Shown here in pieces: positions 1 through 7,638 of a DNA stretch of 39,838 nucleotides; position 1 is the first letter of the stretch; each line of letters begins with the position of its first letter. The position numbers and the translations under genes are program-made. The stretch covers positions 1-39,838 of the forward strand of contig JAZRYR010000036.1 of NCBI GenBank assembly GCA_045600845.1, in the 5' to 3' direction. This stretch comes from RGIG5612 sp045600845 (GTDB taxonomy: Bacteria > Bacillota > Clostridia > Lachnospirales > Lachnospiraceae). Under the pieces are notes generated by a model, which saw nothing but the letters and a program-made list of their open reading frames with translations, made no database searches and was not told where the DNA came from.

Positions 1-264
1 AGTATAAATGAAAATCATATCGTTGTTACGATTCCCTTTGCGTTCACACCGTCAATGAAACAGGTAGATGTAAACGGCTTATCCCCTGCTCAGATGAAGA
101 TACTGATGGCAATCAAGGAGAATCCGACATTTACAATGAAAGAACTTGCAGTTTTCTGTCAGCTGGGAACTACCCGTGTTGGTGAAGTCATTAAGTCCTT
201 GAAAGAAATCGGAAAACTCGAAAGAATCGGCGCAAACAAGGGTGGATACTGGAAAATAAATTAA
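1..264 (+). CDS. C-terminal part of a probable ATP-binding/winged-helix regulator (5' end outside window)
   Basis: The frame is open from base 1, so the start codon lies outside the window; 87 codons are visible, ending in TAA at 262-264. The tail reads as a beta strand (HIVVTIPFAF) followed by a winged-helix-like domain with a recognition-helix segment around TTRVGEVIKSLKEIG and a final wing (GGYWKIN). This arrangement is typical of the C-terminus of AlbA_2/AAA_4-type ATP-binding proteins, often annotated as putative transcriptional regulators with an HTH domain. The nucleotide-binding part is not visible, so the family call rests on the tail only. A hairpin starts at the stop codon. Confidence 0.55.
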   Translation, partial: SINENHIVVTIPFAFTPSMKQVDVNGLSPAQMKILMAIKENPTFTMKELAVFCQLGTTRVGEVIKSLKEIGKLERIGANKGGYWKIN

Positions 265-297
265 GTGACATTCCCTCTTTCGCTTTGGATGTCACTT
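263..297 (+). terminator. Hairpin at the end of the first gene
   Basis: A perfect 9-bp inverted repeat (AAGTGACAT and ATGTCACTT) with a 17-nt loop overlaps the stop codon of the first gene. There is only a short T run after it, so it may be a weak terminator or a 3' stabilising hairpin. Confidence 0.5.
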
Positions 298-328
298 TGA
301 ACGGGACTGAAATAAGCTGCTGGGCGTG

Positions 329-549
329 ATGGAGATTTATACAGATGAATTCAATGAGTTCATAAAAAATGCGGCAAAGCAGTGAGGAACTTTCTGCTGT
401 GAAGAAGAAATGAAAGAAAGGATAAATCGGAATTCATTGTGGAGAGCTTTGTTGACTACTTTGCATCCAAAGGTATTGCTGTTCACAACTACAGAGTAGA
501 ACCTCTGCGCCATGCGTTGATCCGTATGCAATCGAATCAAATAGAATAA
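329..549 (+). pseudogene. Frameshifted remnant of a small unidentified ORF
   Basis: No intact gene covers 298-578. The stretch still shows protein-like pieces in shifting frames: ATG at 329 begins MEIYTDEFNEFIKNAAKQ and hits TGA at 383; after a one-base shift EELSAVKKK follows; after another shift a longer piece from 412 reads ERKDKSEFIVESFVDYF, continues for about 28 more residues and ends at TAA 547-549. The three pieces join naturally into about 70 residues, which suggests two single-base insertions in a formerly intact gene. I do not recognise the family. The relic sits between a probable regulator tail and the metallophosphoesterase. Confidence 0.4.
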
Positions 550-578
550 AAATTATTTATGGTAAAAGAGCCGGAAAC

Positions 579-2225
579 ATGGATAAAAAACTAAAGGATA
601 AAAACTTAGAACAAGCTAGCGGCGCAGTATGTGTGCCAGCTTGTGCAATAGCGAAGAAATTATATAAGAATTGTTCTAAATGTTGTTGGATTATTGTGTG
701 TCTGATGTTCATAGCAGGCATTTTTTGTGCATGCTCCGTTCGACCGGATAATAAGGATGTCAGATTGACCATATTGTATACGAATGATATTCACTGCAGC
801 TACGAAAACTATCCGCTGATAGGGGCCTACAAGGAAACCTTAAAATGTAACGAGGGGAATACGATCCTTGTTGACGGTGGAGATTTTGTTCAGGGGAATC
901 CGGCAGGTGCGGAAGATAAAGGGGCGAATATAATCCGTCTTATGAATGCGGCCGGATATGATTATGCGGTTCCGGGAAATCATGATTATGACTATGATAT
1001 GGATGCATTTATAGAGAACGCGGGCAATGCTGATTTTGAGTGGATATCCTGTAATTATCCGGGTAAAGACAAATATGAAAACGCATTTATACACGAACCA
1101 TATAAAATCATAGATGTTGGGACGCACCGGATTTCTTTGATCGGAATAGAATGTGAGAAAACGGCAGATGCTTATATAGAGAAAGTAAAAAAGGCCATAG
1201 CAGATGCTGAATCTGATGGGGCAGATTTCATCATCGCTATCGGACATACCGGGAAAAACGCAAAAGAAATCATAGAGAAAACTGCCGGGATTGATGTTTA
1301 CCTTAATGCCCATGATCATGTTGTAAACGACGCAAAAGAATCAATCTTATACTATCGTAATACAAATGGAGAAAGCATTCCTGTTTATGAAACAGGCACC
1401 AACTTCCAATATATGGGAGAGCTTGTTCTGGATTGTAAGGAAAAAGATATATGTTATGATTTTGAATTAAAAACAGCATCTGATTTAGAATCAGAAATGG
1501 CGGAAAGCATGCCAGAGAGTGCTGTGAAGATTCGGGATAAGTGCAAAGAAACCGTTAATAAGTGCAATAGAATAATGGAACCATACAGAGTGGAGATTGG
1601 AAGCTCCGAATGCACACTGTGCGTTTATGATCCGGTCAAATTTCCTCAGTATGTAGATTGCATTGAATATAATTCCACGGATTTTATTGCAGATGCGTTT
1701 CGTGCGGCCGGAAAAACAGATATTGCGTTTGTAAATCTCGACAGCGTGAGAGTAGGAGTATTTCCTGGAAAGGTAACGAAACTGGACATTTATAATTTAT
1801 ATCCATGGAACAGTAAAATATACACAACAACTTTAAGTGGCCAGCAGATTATGGACATACTCGACTTCAATTTGAGAAATTGTCCGAAATATACAATGTG
1901 CAGTCCCGCTGTATCCGGTATAACCTTTACCGTCGATACTTCTGTTCCGTGGACAGAGAATGGCGGTAAACGGATAAAAAATGTCATGATAGGGCAGGAA
2001 TCGATAGATGTAAGCCGAGAGTATTCTGTTACCAGTTCGGAATATTACTTATTAACAGCGAATAAAGATATAATTAATAAGACGGCGGATGGGTGTACTT
2101 GCATCGGGATTGACCATGAGGTGATTGAAGCATATATAAAAAATGATCTGAATGGCGTGATTCCGGAATCCCTCTATTCAGAACAGGCAGGATCCGGCAG
2201 AATCAATTGCATAACTCAGCCGTAA
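579..2225 (+). CDS. Secreted 5'-nucleotidase/UshA-type metallophosphoesterase with leader-like N-terminus
   Basis: A 548-residue protein of the calcineurin-like metallophosphoesterase plus 5'-nucleotidase C-terminal domain family, which hydrolyses extracellular nucleotides or related phosphoesters. Metal-ligand motifs are visible: NDIH (69-72), GGDF (about 100-103), GNHD (133-136), and later GHTG and AHDH. The C-terminal half carries a 5_nucleotid_C-like domain (NSTDFIADAFRAAG, then YPWNSKIYTTTLSG). A hydrophobic stretch at 37-52 ending in CAC is a membrane anchor or imperfect lipobox. The first 36 residues are unusual: KNLEQASGA followed by a Cys-rich basic segment, resembling the double-glycine leader peptides at the far end of the window. 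The ATG at 579 has only a weak purine-rich site upstream; a start closer to the hydrophobic segment is possible. The hydrolase gene follows after 106 bp. Confidence 0.85.
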   Translation: MDKKLKDKNLEQASGAVCVPACAIAKKLYKNCSKCCWIIVCLMFIAGIFCACSVRPDNKDVRLTILYTNDIHCSYENYPLIGAYKETLKCNEGNTILVDGGDFVQGNPAGAEDKGANIIRLMNAAGYDYAVPGNHDYDYDMDAFIENAGNADFEWISCNYPGKDKYENAFIHEPYKIIDVGTHRISLIGIECEKTADAYIEKVKKAIADAESDGADFIIAIGHTGKNAKEIIEKTAGIDVYLNAHDHVVNDAKESILYYRNTNGESIPVYETGTNFQYMGELVLDCKEKDICYDFELKTASDLESEMAESMPESAVKIRDKCKETVNKCNRIMEPYRVEIGSSECTLCVYDPVKFPQYVDCIEYNSTDFIADAFRAAGKTDIAFVNLDSVRVGVFPGKVTKLDIYNLYPWNSKIYTTTLSGQQIMDILDFNLRNCPKYTMCSPAVSGITFTVDTSVPWTENGGKRIKNVMIGQESIDVSREYSVTSSEYYLLTANKDIINKTADGCTCIGIDHEVIEAYIKNDLNGVIPESLYSEQAGSGRINCITQP

Positions 2226-2331
2226 ATCTGACAGGTGTTACGGGGATAAAGTTAGGAACAAGAAACCGCTTAGCATCCGGAGGAGAAAGAAGTTATTCTC
2301 TCGAAGATTAAGATAATATGGGAGCTTATAA

Positions 2332-3474
2332 ATGTTTACAAAACGTAAGATTTTTTTAATAGGTGGCTGCATTCTCTCACTATCTGCCATTTTTCTGGCT
2401 GGATGCGGGAAAATCGACAAACCAGCCTATTCCATACCGGAAAAGCTGGGCGATTATCTTTACTATATTGAGTATTACGACTTTGTGCCCGAGATTGCAG
2501 GAGATATTGAACCAATAGAGATAAAAGGTGGTTGCTCCACGGTAAGAAACGGTAACTTTTTCGGACGCAATCTGGACATGAACTATTGCGACTGTCCCGA
2601 GTTCATCGTCCGCATGAATGCCTCGGAGGAGCGTTTTGCCAGCATCGGTCTTTCTGCCAATCCGTATATTGGCACGAATTGTTCAGAAATGACAGAGGAT
2701 GAACTGATGCGCATTCCGACCATCACTAACGATGGAATTAATGAAAATGGCGTGTTGGCAAGTGTCCATGTGGTACTTGCGGATGGTATTGATGACATGA
2801 GTGGAACGAACGAAGGCGGCAAGTTAATCGACGGGCGTTATGTGGTGCGTTATGTGCTGGATCATGCCGAGTCTGCAAAACATGCCGTTTCCTTGCTGGA
2901 GCAGGCAGATATCATCGGCGGTTTTGGAAAATATGGACTGCACTGGATGATTGCCGATGAAAACGACACCTATATTGTGGAGATAATCGACGGCCGACTG
3001 GCAGTCAGCAAAAATCAATTCCACTTTATGACCAATTTCTACTTAAACTATGGTCCTATTCAGAAAAAGCAGACGGTCGGAGGAGTAGAATTCACAAATG
3101 TGCCACTCCTGAACGAACGTGCCCTCGGTGTAGAACGTTGGGCGTATATCCGCTCGCACTATGAGGAAGGCGCTTCCTTTGAGGGAATGGCAAAGCTCAT
3201 GGAAAATGTGAAAGCAACCACGGTGTATTCGCAGAGCAAGGACGAGCTATGGCTCACCGAGCATTCCGGAGACAGTCTGACGATTCATAGCTCTCGGGAG
3301 GATTTCCTCAGCGTTGCGGCAGCACAACAAGAGATGTACGAACACCGTGACCGCACCAACCCACAGGGGGATTGGATCACATGGCATACATCGGTCTATG
3401 ATATTGCTCAGCAGAAGCTTTCGGTATGGTCACAGGAGGACTATTCCAAACCCTATGAGTTTACGTTGAAATAA
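2332..3474 (+). CDS. Lipoprotein of the choloylglycine hydrolase / linear amide C-N hydrolase family (Ntn hydrolase)
   Basis: A 380-residue protein with a lipoprotein signal (lipobox LAGC, Cys25) and an Ntn-hydrolase domain. The presumed nucleophile is Cys68 in KGGCSTV, followed by the family signature GRNLDM with Arg79 and Asp82. Later blocks (GINENGVLASVHVV, the ENDTYIVEI strand and a C-terminal HTSVYD strand) fit the CBAH/penicillin V acylase fold. Members cleave linear amides such as conjugated bile acids, penicillin V, N-acyl amino acids or N-acyl signals; the substrate here cannot be read from sequence. Spacing from Cys to the Arg/Asp pair is five residues shorter than in the second copy at 38.2-39.4 kb. 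A GGAG site lies just before the ATG. If the enzyme matures by cutting before Cys68, the lipid anchor would be on the removed propeptide. Confidence 0.82.
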   Translation: MFTKRKIFLIGGCILSLSAIFLAGCGKIDKPAYSIPEKLGDYLYYIEYYDFVPEIAGDIEPIEIKGGCSTVRNGNFFGRNLDMNYCDCPEFIVRMNASEERFASIGLSANPYIGTNCSEMTEDELMRIPTITNDGINENGVLASVHVVLADGIDDMSGTNEGGKLIDGRYVVRYVLDHAESAKHAVSLLEQADIIGGFGKYGLHWMIADENDTYIVEIIDGRLAVSKNQFHFMTNFYLNYGPIQKKQTVGGVEFTNVPLLNERALGVERWAYIRSHYEEGASFEGMAKLMENVKATTVYSQSKDELWLTEHSGDSLTIHSSREDFLSVAAAQQEMYEHRDRTNPQGDWITWHTSVYDIAQQKLSVWSQEDYSKPYEFTLK

Positions 3475-3631
3475 ATGTCGAATGATTATGTTTTATGAAG
3501 AGTCGGAGTTTTCATGCTCTGAGAACGCAAGAAATTGGAATTTGTATGGATGTTATTACCATGTAAAATTTAAATTTGTCTCGCAGACATTATCCCGGCA
3601 AACCGGAATTTGGCTCTCTGATAAGTACGAT
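3475..3631. other. Non-coding flank left of the tandem repeat array
   Basis: I see no credible gene: the 87-codon open frame starting at 3482 runs into the repeat array and has no family features. The segment holds ATTTGTCTCGCAG (3574-3586), whose exact reverse complement occurs at 3999-4011 on the other side of the array, and a TTATCCCGGCAAACCGG segment related to motifs on the right flank. Confidence 0.6.
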
Positions 3632-3950
3632 TTTCGACTCAGGAATAATTTTGTACCACCAAGAATGAAAAATGGCGTTTTAGTAGGTACATTTTTTGAC
3701 TTAGAAATAATTTTGTACCACCTAGAATATAAAATGGCATTTTAGGTGGTACACTTTTTCGACTCAGGAATAATTTCGTACCACCAAGAATGAAAAAGGG
3801 CATTTTAGTAGGTACATTTTTCGATTCAAGAATAATTCTGTACCACCAAGAATGAAAAAGGGCATTTTAGTAGGTACATTTTTCAACTCAGGAATAATTT
3901 TGTACCACCTAAATTAAAAATTGATGTTTTAGTAGGTATGAATCTTTGAT
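3632..3950. repeat. Array of five 62/63-bp tandem repeats with internal inverted repeats
   Basis: GTACCACC recurs at 3653, 3715, 3778, 3840 and 3902, a spacing of 62, 63, 62 and 62 bp. Each unit contains, in order, a GACTCAGGAATAATTT-like block, GTACCACC, an A-rich stretch with AAGAATGAAAAA, GGCATTTTAG and GGTAC(A)TTTTT. GTACC and GGTAC form an inverted repeat within each unit; in unit 2 it is perfect over 11 bp (TGTACCACCTA and TAGGTGGTACA). The last unit is the most diverged. No gene is associated and the units are too uniform to be a CRISPR array. Origin unknown. Confidence 0.9.
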
Positions 3951-4116
3951 TTTGGTAAAACTTGGTGCAAATCAACTCCCAATTTGCCGGACCCATGCCT
4001 GCGAGACAAATCTCAGTTTGCAGGGATAATTGCATCCAAACTATTCCGTTTTGTCGGGATAGAATTTCGCAAAATCCCAGCTTAGCGCGATTAATCTTAA
4101 TTTGCCTTTTTCTTGT
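3951..4116. other. Non-coding right flank of the array with degenerate TTTGCCGGGATAAT-like motifs
   Basis: No gene is visible. The stretch contains several variants of one motif: TTTGCCGGACCCAT near 3983, GTTTGCAGGGATAAT at 4016-4030 and TTTTGTCGGGATAG near 4050, plus the inverted copy CTGCGAGACAAAT at 3999-4011. It is also the region downstream of the glycosidase gene on the minus strand; no clear terminator hairpin was found. Confidence 0.5.
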
Positions 4117-6456
4117 TTATCCTTCTGCAATTGTAACTGTAAATTCTAAAGATGTTTCCATACCGCTTTCGGTATAGATAATCAGTTTTCCGTGTCCGTC
4201 CCAACCGGTAGTTTTTACAATCGTTCCACACATACCGCCCTCTGCGGTAGCTACCATCGGACCCACAATATCAATGACCCCTTCCGTGGCAAAGGCAACC
4301 GGAATCTGAGCATAATTGGCAACATTATTGTTTTCATCCAGAATACGGATGCGCACCAGGGTCATATCATAACAGGAACCTTCGGTCAGTTCACAGCTGG
4401 ATGAAGTTGCCTCAATATGGAGCTTGCCACCCGACGAGCAGGTTACGCTTTTTACGACAGAACCATCTTTTATTGCATCAAAACGCCATTTGGTAGCAAT
4501 ATTCTCCCAGTTTCCGATATATTTCCCATAGAGTCTGGTAAATTCCTTGTCGTCCATTGAACAACGGGCTTTCATCCAGGAAAAACGGATTTTTTCCATG
4601 AAAGGTAGTTTTGCAGAATTGTAGCGTTCTGCAGCTAGAAGACACTTTCGTACCATTTCCGCTTTTTGCGGACTGTAGCCTTCATTTGCTTCTAATAGTC
4701 CACCGATGGTATCATTGATTTCAACCGGACCATGAATCAGGGAATCCCAATCCTGTGACCGGAAGGTTTGGATATAATTGTTATTTTTGTAAAGTTTTAC
4801 TTCGTCCGCATTGGTAAACGCATAAATACTTCCCTTGATACCGGCCGGATAGTCACCGATTTCAAAGGTAGAACCGATGGAAAGCACCGGAGTATTTTCG
4901 CCCTGACTTTGGTAAAAATAGGCGGCAGGTTTTGGATTACGGAAAGAATCTAAAACACCATGATAACAGGTGCAATCGCCGGAACCGAAGTCGGAATGGG
5001 TTGCGTAATCAAACATACACCATTGGAACACACCGGAAATTCCAGGAGTGGTCATGGCAGAATCTAACACCCGGGCATGACGTAATGCCTGTTCCTGGCG
5101 GTGGGAACCATCATCAAAAGCTTTTGTCGGGAACATATGACCGTTACTTTCCGTAATCAGTAAAGGCTTTGAAGTATCCTCCAGAATTTTCTTTTTCGGA
5201 AGACAACCAAAGTTGCTTCCGTCGTGAGAAAAGTCATTATAAGCGTAAACATCTTCTAAAAGATGACTGTTCCGGATACAGCGGACCCCACTGGTAGGCC
5301 GGTAAGCGTCCAGCTGATGGGCCAGCTTATTGGCTTCTTTATAAAACGGATCGTCATCCGGACTTTCATTGATTCTTACGCCCCAGACAATAATGGAAGG
5401 ATGATTGCGGTATTGTAGGATCATTTCCTGTATATTTTCCAGGGCATGCTTTTTCCATTTGGCATCGCCGATATGCTGCCAACCTGGAATTTCCATAAAA
5501 ACACAGAGACCTAAACGATCGCATTCTTCAATGAAATAGGGACTTTGAGGATAATGGGAAGTCCTTACTGCATTTACACAAAGCTCCTTTTTCAAAATTC
5601 TGGCATCCGTTCGTTGAAGGCTTTCCGTTGCAGCATAACCGATGTAAGGGTAACTCTGGTGACGGTTCAGACCGCGGAGGAATAATTTTTCTCCGTTCAG
5701 ATAGAAGCCATCCCCTTTAAACTCTATCGTACGGATACCAAAAGCCGTCTCATAATAATCCTCCCCATCTTCACTGCTGATTGTAACGATGCATTTATAA
5801 AGGTAAGGGTGGTCCGGAGACCAGCAATGTGGCCTGGAAATATAGATATCCGAAGATTTTGGGCAGTTCTTTTCCGTTGCAATCAAACTTCCATCCGAAT
5901 CATAAATTTCAACATCCATTAAAAGCGGTTCACCGACCGTCGTAACATCAATGTGGATATTATGAGAATCGATGGTGGACACATATACATTTTCAATGTA
6001 AGTGTTTGGACGGATGTCTAGCCAGACATCACGATAGATTCCACCGTAGGTCAGATAGTCAATCACATTTCCGAAAGGTGGAATGTCCGGATTTTCCGTG
6101 CAGTCTAATTTGACCGCAATGGTATTTTTACCGGCACGGAGCGTATCGGAAATATCTATACGAAACGGAGTATAGCCACAGTAATGAGTGCCTACGGACT
6201 CGTTGTTGAGAAATACTTCGGCAATATGAGCCGCTCCGTCAAACTGAAGAAATACCTTCTGTCCGATGATTTCTTTCGGGACATCAATATCATGACGATA
6301 GCCGCAGACCGTCTCATAAGCTGACGGGCTGGCATAGTGAAGCGGGATATTCCCTACATTATGAGGAAGACGAACAGACTCTCCGTCCAGAAAGCCTTTC
6401 ATAAAATCTTCCGACCAGTTATATGTAAATTCCCATTTGTTGTTTAAGCGTATCAT
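4117..6456 (-). CDS. Glycoside hydrolase family 2 (beta-galactosidase/beta-glucuronidase-like)
   Basis: A 779-residue cytoplasmic enzyme (no signal peptide) with the GH2 layout: N-terminal sugar-binding beta-sandwich (about 1-150, with YGGIYRDVWL), immunoglobulin-like domain (about 150-245), TIM barrel (about 246-540), and a C-terminal beta domain. The barrel shows FYLNGEKLFLRGLNRH, the acid/base block WGVRINES (Glu364) and the nucleophile block LLITESNGH (Glu436), so both catalytic residues are present. It should release a beta-linked sugar from an oligosaccharide; galactose or glucuronate specificity is not decidable here. The ATG at 6456 lies 6 nt after an extended -10 and has no ribosome site. 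It is transcribed away from the acyltransferase gene and is not part of a visible operon. Confidence 0.92.
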   Translation of the reverse strand: MIRLNNKWEFTYNWSEDFMKGFLDGESVRLPHNVGNIPLHYASPSAYETVCGYRHDIDVPKEIIGQKVFLQFDGAAHIAEVFLNNESVGTHYCGYTPFRIDISDTLRAGKNTIAVKLDCTENPDIPPFGNVIDYLTYGGIYRDVWLDIRPNTYIENVYVSTIDSHNIHIDVTTVGEPLLMDVEIYDSDGSLIATEKNCPKSSDIYISRPHCWSPDHPYLYKCIVTISSEDGEDYYETAFGIRTIEFKGDGFYLNGEKLFLRGLNRHQSYPYIGYAATESLQRTDARILKKELCVNAVRTSHYPQSPYFIEECDRLGLCVFMEIPGWQHIGDAKWKKHALENIQEMILQYRNHPSIIVWGVRINESPDDDPFYKEANKLAHQLDAYRPTSGVRCIRNSHLLEDVYAYNDFSHDGSNFGCLPKKKILEDTSKPLLITESNGHMFPTKAFDDGSHRQEQALRHARVLDSAMTTPGISGVFQWCMFDYATHSDFGSGDCTCYHGVLDSFRNPKPAAYFYQSQGENTPVLSIGSTFEIGDYPAGIKGSIYAFTNADEVKLYKNNNYIQTFRSQDWDSLIHGPVEINDTIGGLLEANEGYSPQKAEMVRKCLLAAERYNSAKLPFMEKIRFSWMKARCSMDDKEFTRLYGKYIGNWENIATKWRFDAIKDGSVVKSVTCSSGGKLHIEATSSSCELTEGSCYDMTLVRIRILDENNNVANYAQIPVAFATEGVIDIVGPMVATAEGGMCGTIVKTTGWDGHGKLIIYTESGMETSLEFTVTIAEG

Positions 6457-6462
6457 ATAAAA

Positions 6463-6471
6463 ATTATATCA
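6463..6471 (-). promoter_or_regulatory. Extended -10 promoter of the GH2 gene, giving a probable leaderless mRNA
   Basis: On the minus strand TGATATAAT (extended -10) ends 6 nt before the ATG, so the expected transcription start is the A of the start codon. No Shine-Dalgarno sequence could exist in such a transcript. No good -35 is visible, as expected for an extended -10 promoter. Confidence 0.65.
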
Positions 6472-6511
6472 TAAAACACAGGAAAAGCGATGACCCTTTT
6501 TTTCGTCTTTG

Positions 6512-6520
6512 TGTTATGAT
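6512..6520 (+). promoter_or_regulatory. Extended -10 promoter of the acyltransferase gene, giving a probable leaderless mRNA
   Basis: TGTTATGAT is an extended -10 box whose hexamer ends 6 nt before the ATG at 6527, exactly the geometry found for the divergent GH2 gene. No ribosome site precedes the ATG. Confidence 0.6.
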
Positions 6521-6526
6521 ACGTAT

Positions 6527-7525
6527 ATGAAAAAGAGGATTGAATGGATCGATGCATTACGAGGAATTGCGATGTGGCTGGTGATTTTAGGCCATGCCTT
6601 TCTTGACCGTGCTCATCCTTTAAGAAATTATGTTTATTCTTTTCATATGCCGCTTTTCTTTTTTATCAGCGGTCTGACTTACAAACGGACCAGTATGAGT
6701 TTCGGGAAATTTCTGAAGAAAAAAGCGGTTTCTTTTTTACTTCCTTATGTTGCAATTAATGTGTTTGTATGTTTGATAAAGTATCTTCTTCATCTGACCA
6801 TCCACATTTACAATAACCTTTCCATAAAACGAATGCTGTTTGGGATGCTGACAGGAGACGGAGAAAATGCTCCATGTATCCAAAGTTGGTTCCTTTTGAC
6901 ATTGTTTCTCACCGAACTGCTCTTTTATTGTCTGGACCGGCTTATGAAAAGTGAGCTGGGTCTTTGTATTGCCAGTCTGATTGTTGCAGCCTTGGGATGG
7001 GGATATTCCAGGGTTCGGATCTTTGGCGGTTTATGGTGGCATCTGGATGTGGCATTTTTTGCCGTTTTGTTTTTCTGGGCAGGATATTATTTTAAAAATA
7101 ATCTGACGGAAAAAATCGAATCTTTGAAAATGATATGGAAATGGGTTCTTATGGCAGTCCTTCTCCTGACCGGATCCCTGCTTCAGGCGATGAATGGAAG
7201 AGTAAGCATGAACGGTAGTTTTTACGGAAAAATCTATTGTTTTCTTCCGGCAGCACTTGCCAGTATTTTAGGATTTACTTTATTGTCCATGATCCTTTTG
7301 AAAAAAAGCCGTCTGATCAATACGGTGGGAAAGAATTCCATGTTCTATCTGGGATATCACGCCTTTCTGCTGACTATTTTTAAAACCTTTTTTCCAGTTC
7401 TGTGCCAATCCTGGTATCTGACTATAATGACTTCCATCCTCTGTCTGCTGGTTACTTATTTTCCGGCAAAATATGGAACCGAATATGTGCCGATTCTGAT
7501 AGGAAAATGGTGGAAGAAATCCTAA
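6527..7525 (+). CDS. Acyltransferase family 3 integral membrane protein
   Basis: A 332-residue, about ten-helix membrane protein of the acyltransferase-3 family, which transfers O-acyl groups to surface sugars, lipids or peptidoglycan. The family start motif is clear: IDALRGIAMWLVILGHAF with Arg12 and His23, then SFHMPLFFFISGL. A C-terminal basic tail (KWWKKS) ends the protein. I chose the ATG at 6527 because an upstream in-frame TTG (6509) lies inside the promoter. The acyl acceptor is unknown. It is divergent from the GH2 glycosidase, and the asparagine-synthetase-like gene follows on the same strand behind its own promoter. Confidence 0.88.
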   Translation: MKKRIEWIDALRGIAMWLVILGHAFLDRAHPLRNYVYSFHMPLFFFISGLTYKRTSMSFGKFLKKKAVSFLLPYVAINVFVCLIKYLLHLTIHIYNNLSIKRMLFGMLTGDGENAPCIQSWFLLTLFLTELLFYCLDRLMKSELGLCIASLIVAALGWGYSRVRIFGGLWWHLDVAFFAVLFFWAGYYFKNNLTEKIESLKMIWKWVLMAVLLLTGSLLQAMNGRVSMNGSFYGKIYCFLPAALASILGFTLLSMILLKKSRLINTVGKNSMFYLGYHAFLLTIFKTFFPVLCQSWYLTIMTSILCLLVTYFPAKYGTEYVPILIGKWWKKS

Positions 7526-7558
7526 AATGTGAATAGTTTGTGAGATGAAGAGTTTACA

Positions 7559-7587
7559 TTGAAACAGAATAAAAAATATCGTAAAAT
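7559..7587 (+). promoter_or_regulatory. Sigma-A-type promoter of the asparagine-synthetase-like gene
   Basis: TTGAAA (7559-7564), 17-nt spacer, TAAAAT (7582-7587). The predicted start (about 7594) lies inside the left arm of a hairpin at 7591-7615. Confidence 0.65.
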
Positions 7588-7590
7588 CAT

Positions 7591-7615
7591 AAAGGTCCTT
7601 AATTCAAGGATCTTT
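7591..7615 (+). other. Hairpin at the predicted 5' end of the asparagine-synthetase-like mRNA
   Basis: AAAGGTCCTT and AAGGATCTTT pair over 10 bp with one G-U wobble and an AATTC loop. It has no downstream T run on the plus strand beyond CTTTG, so a 5' stabilising stem or a weak upstream terminator are both possible. Confidence 0.5.
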
Positions 7616-7638
7616 GAAAAATGTTAAGGAGCACGAGA

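Noticed and set aside
3482..3745. Open frame of 87 codons
   Set aside because: It runs into the tandem repeats, has no ribosome site of quality and no family features.
3632..3950. The regular array as a CRISPR locus
   Set aside because: The whole 62/63-bp unit repeats with only point changes; there are no unique spacers between short identical repeats and no cas genes.
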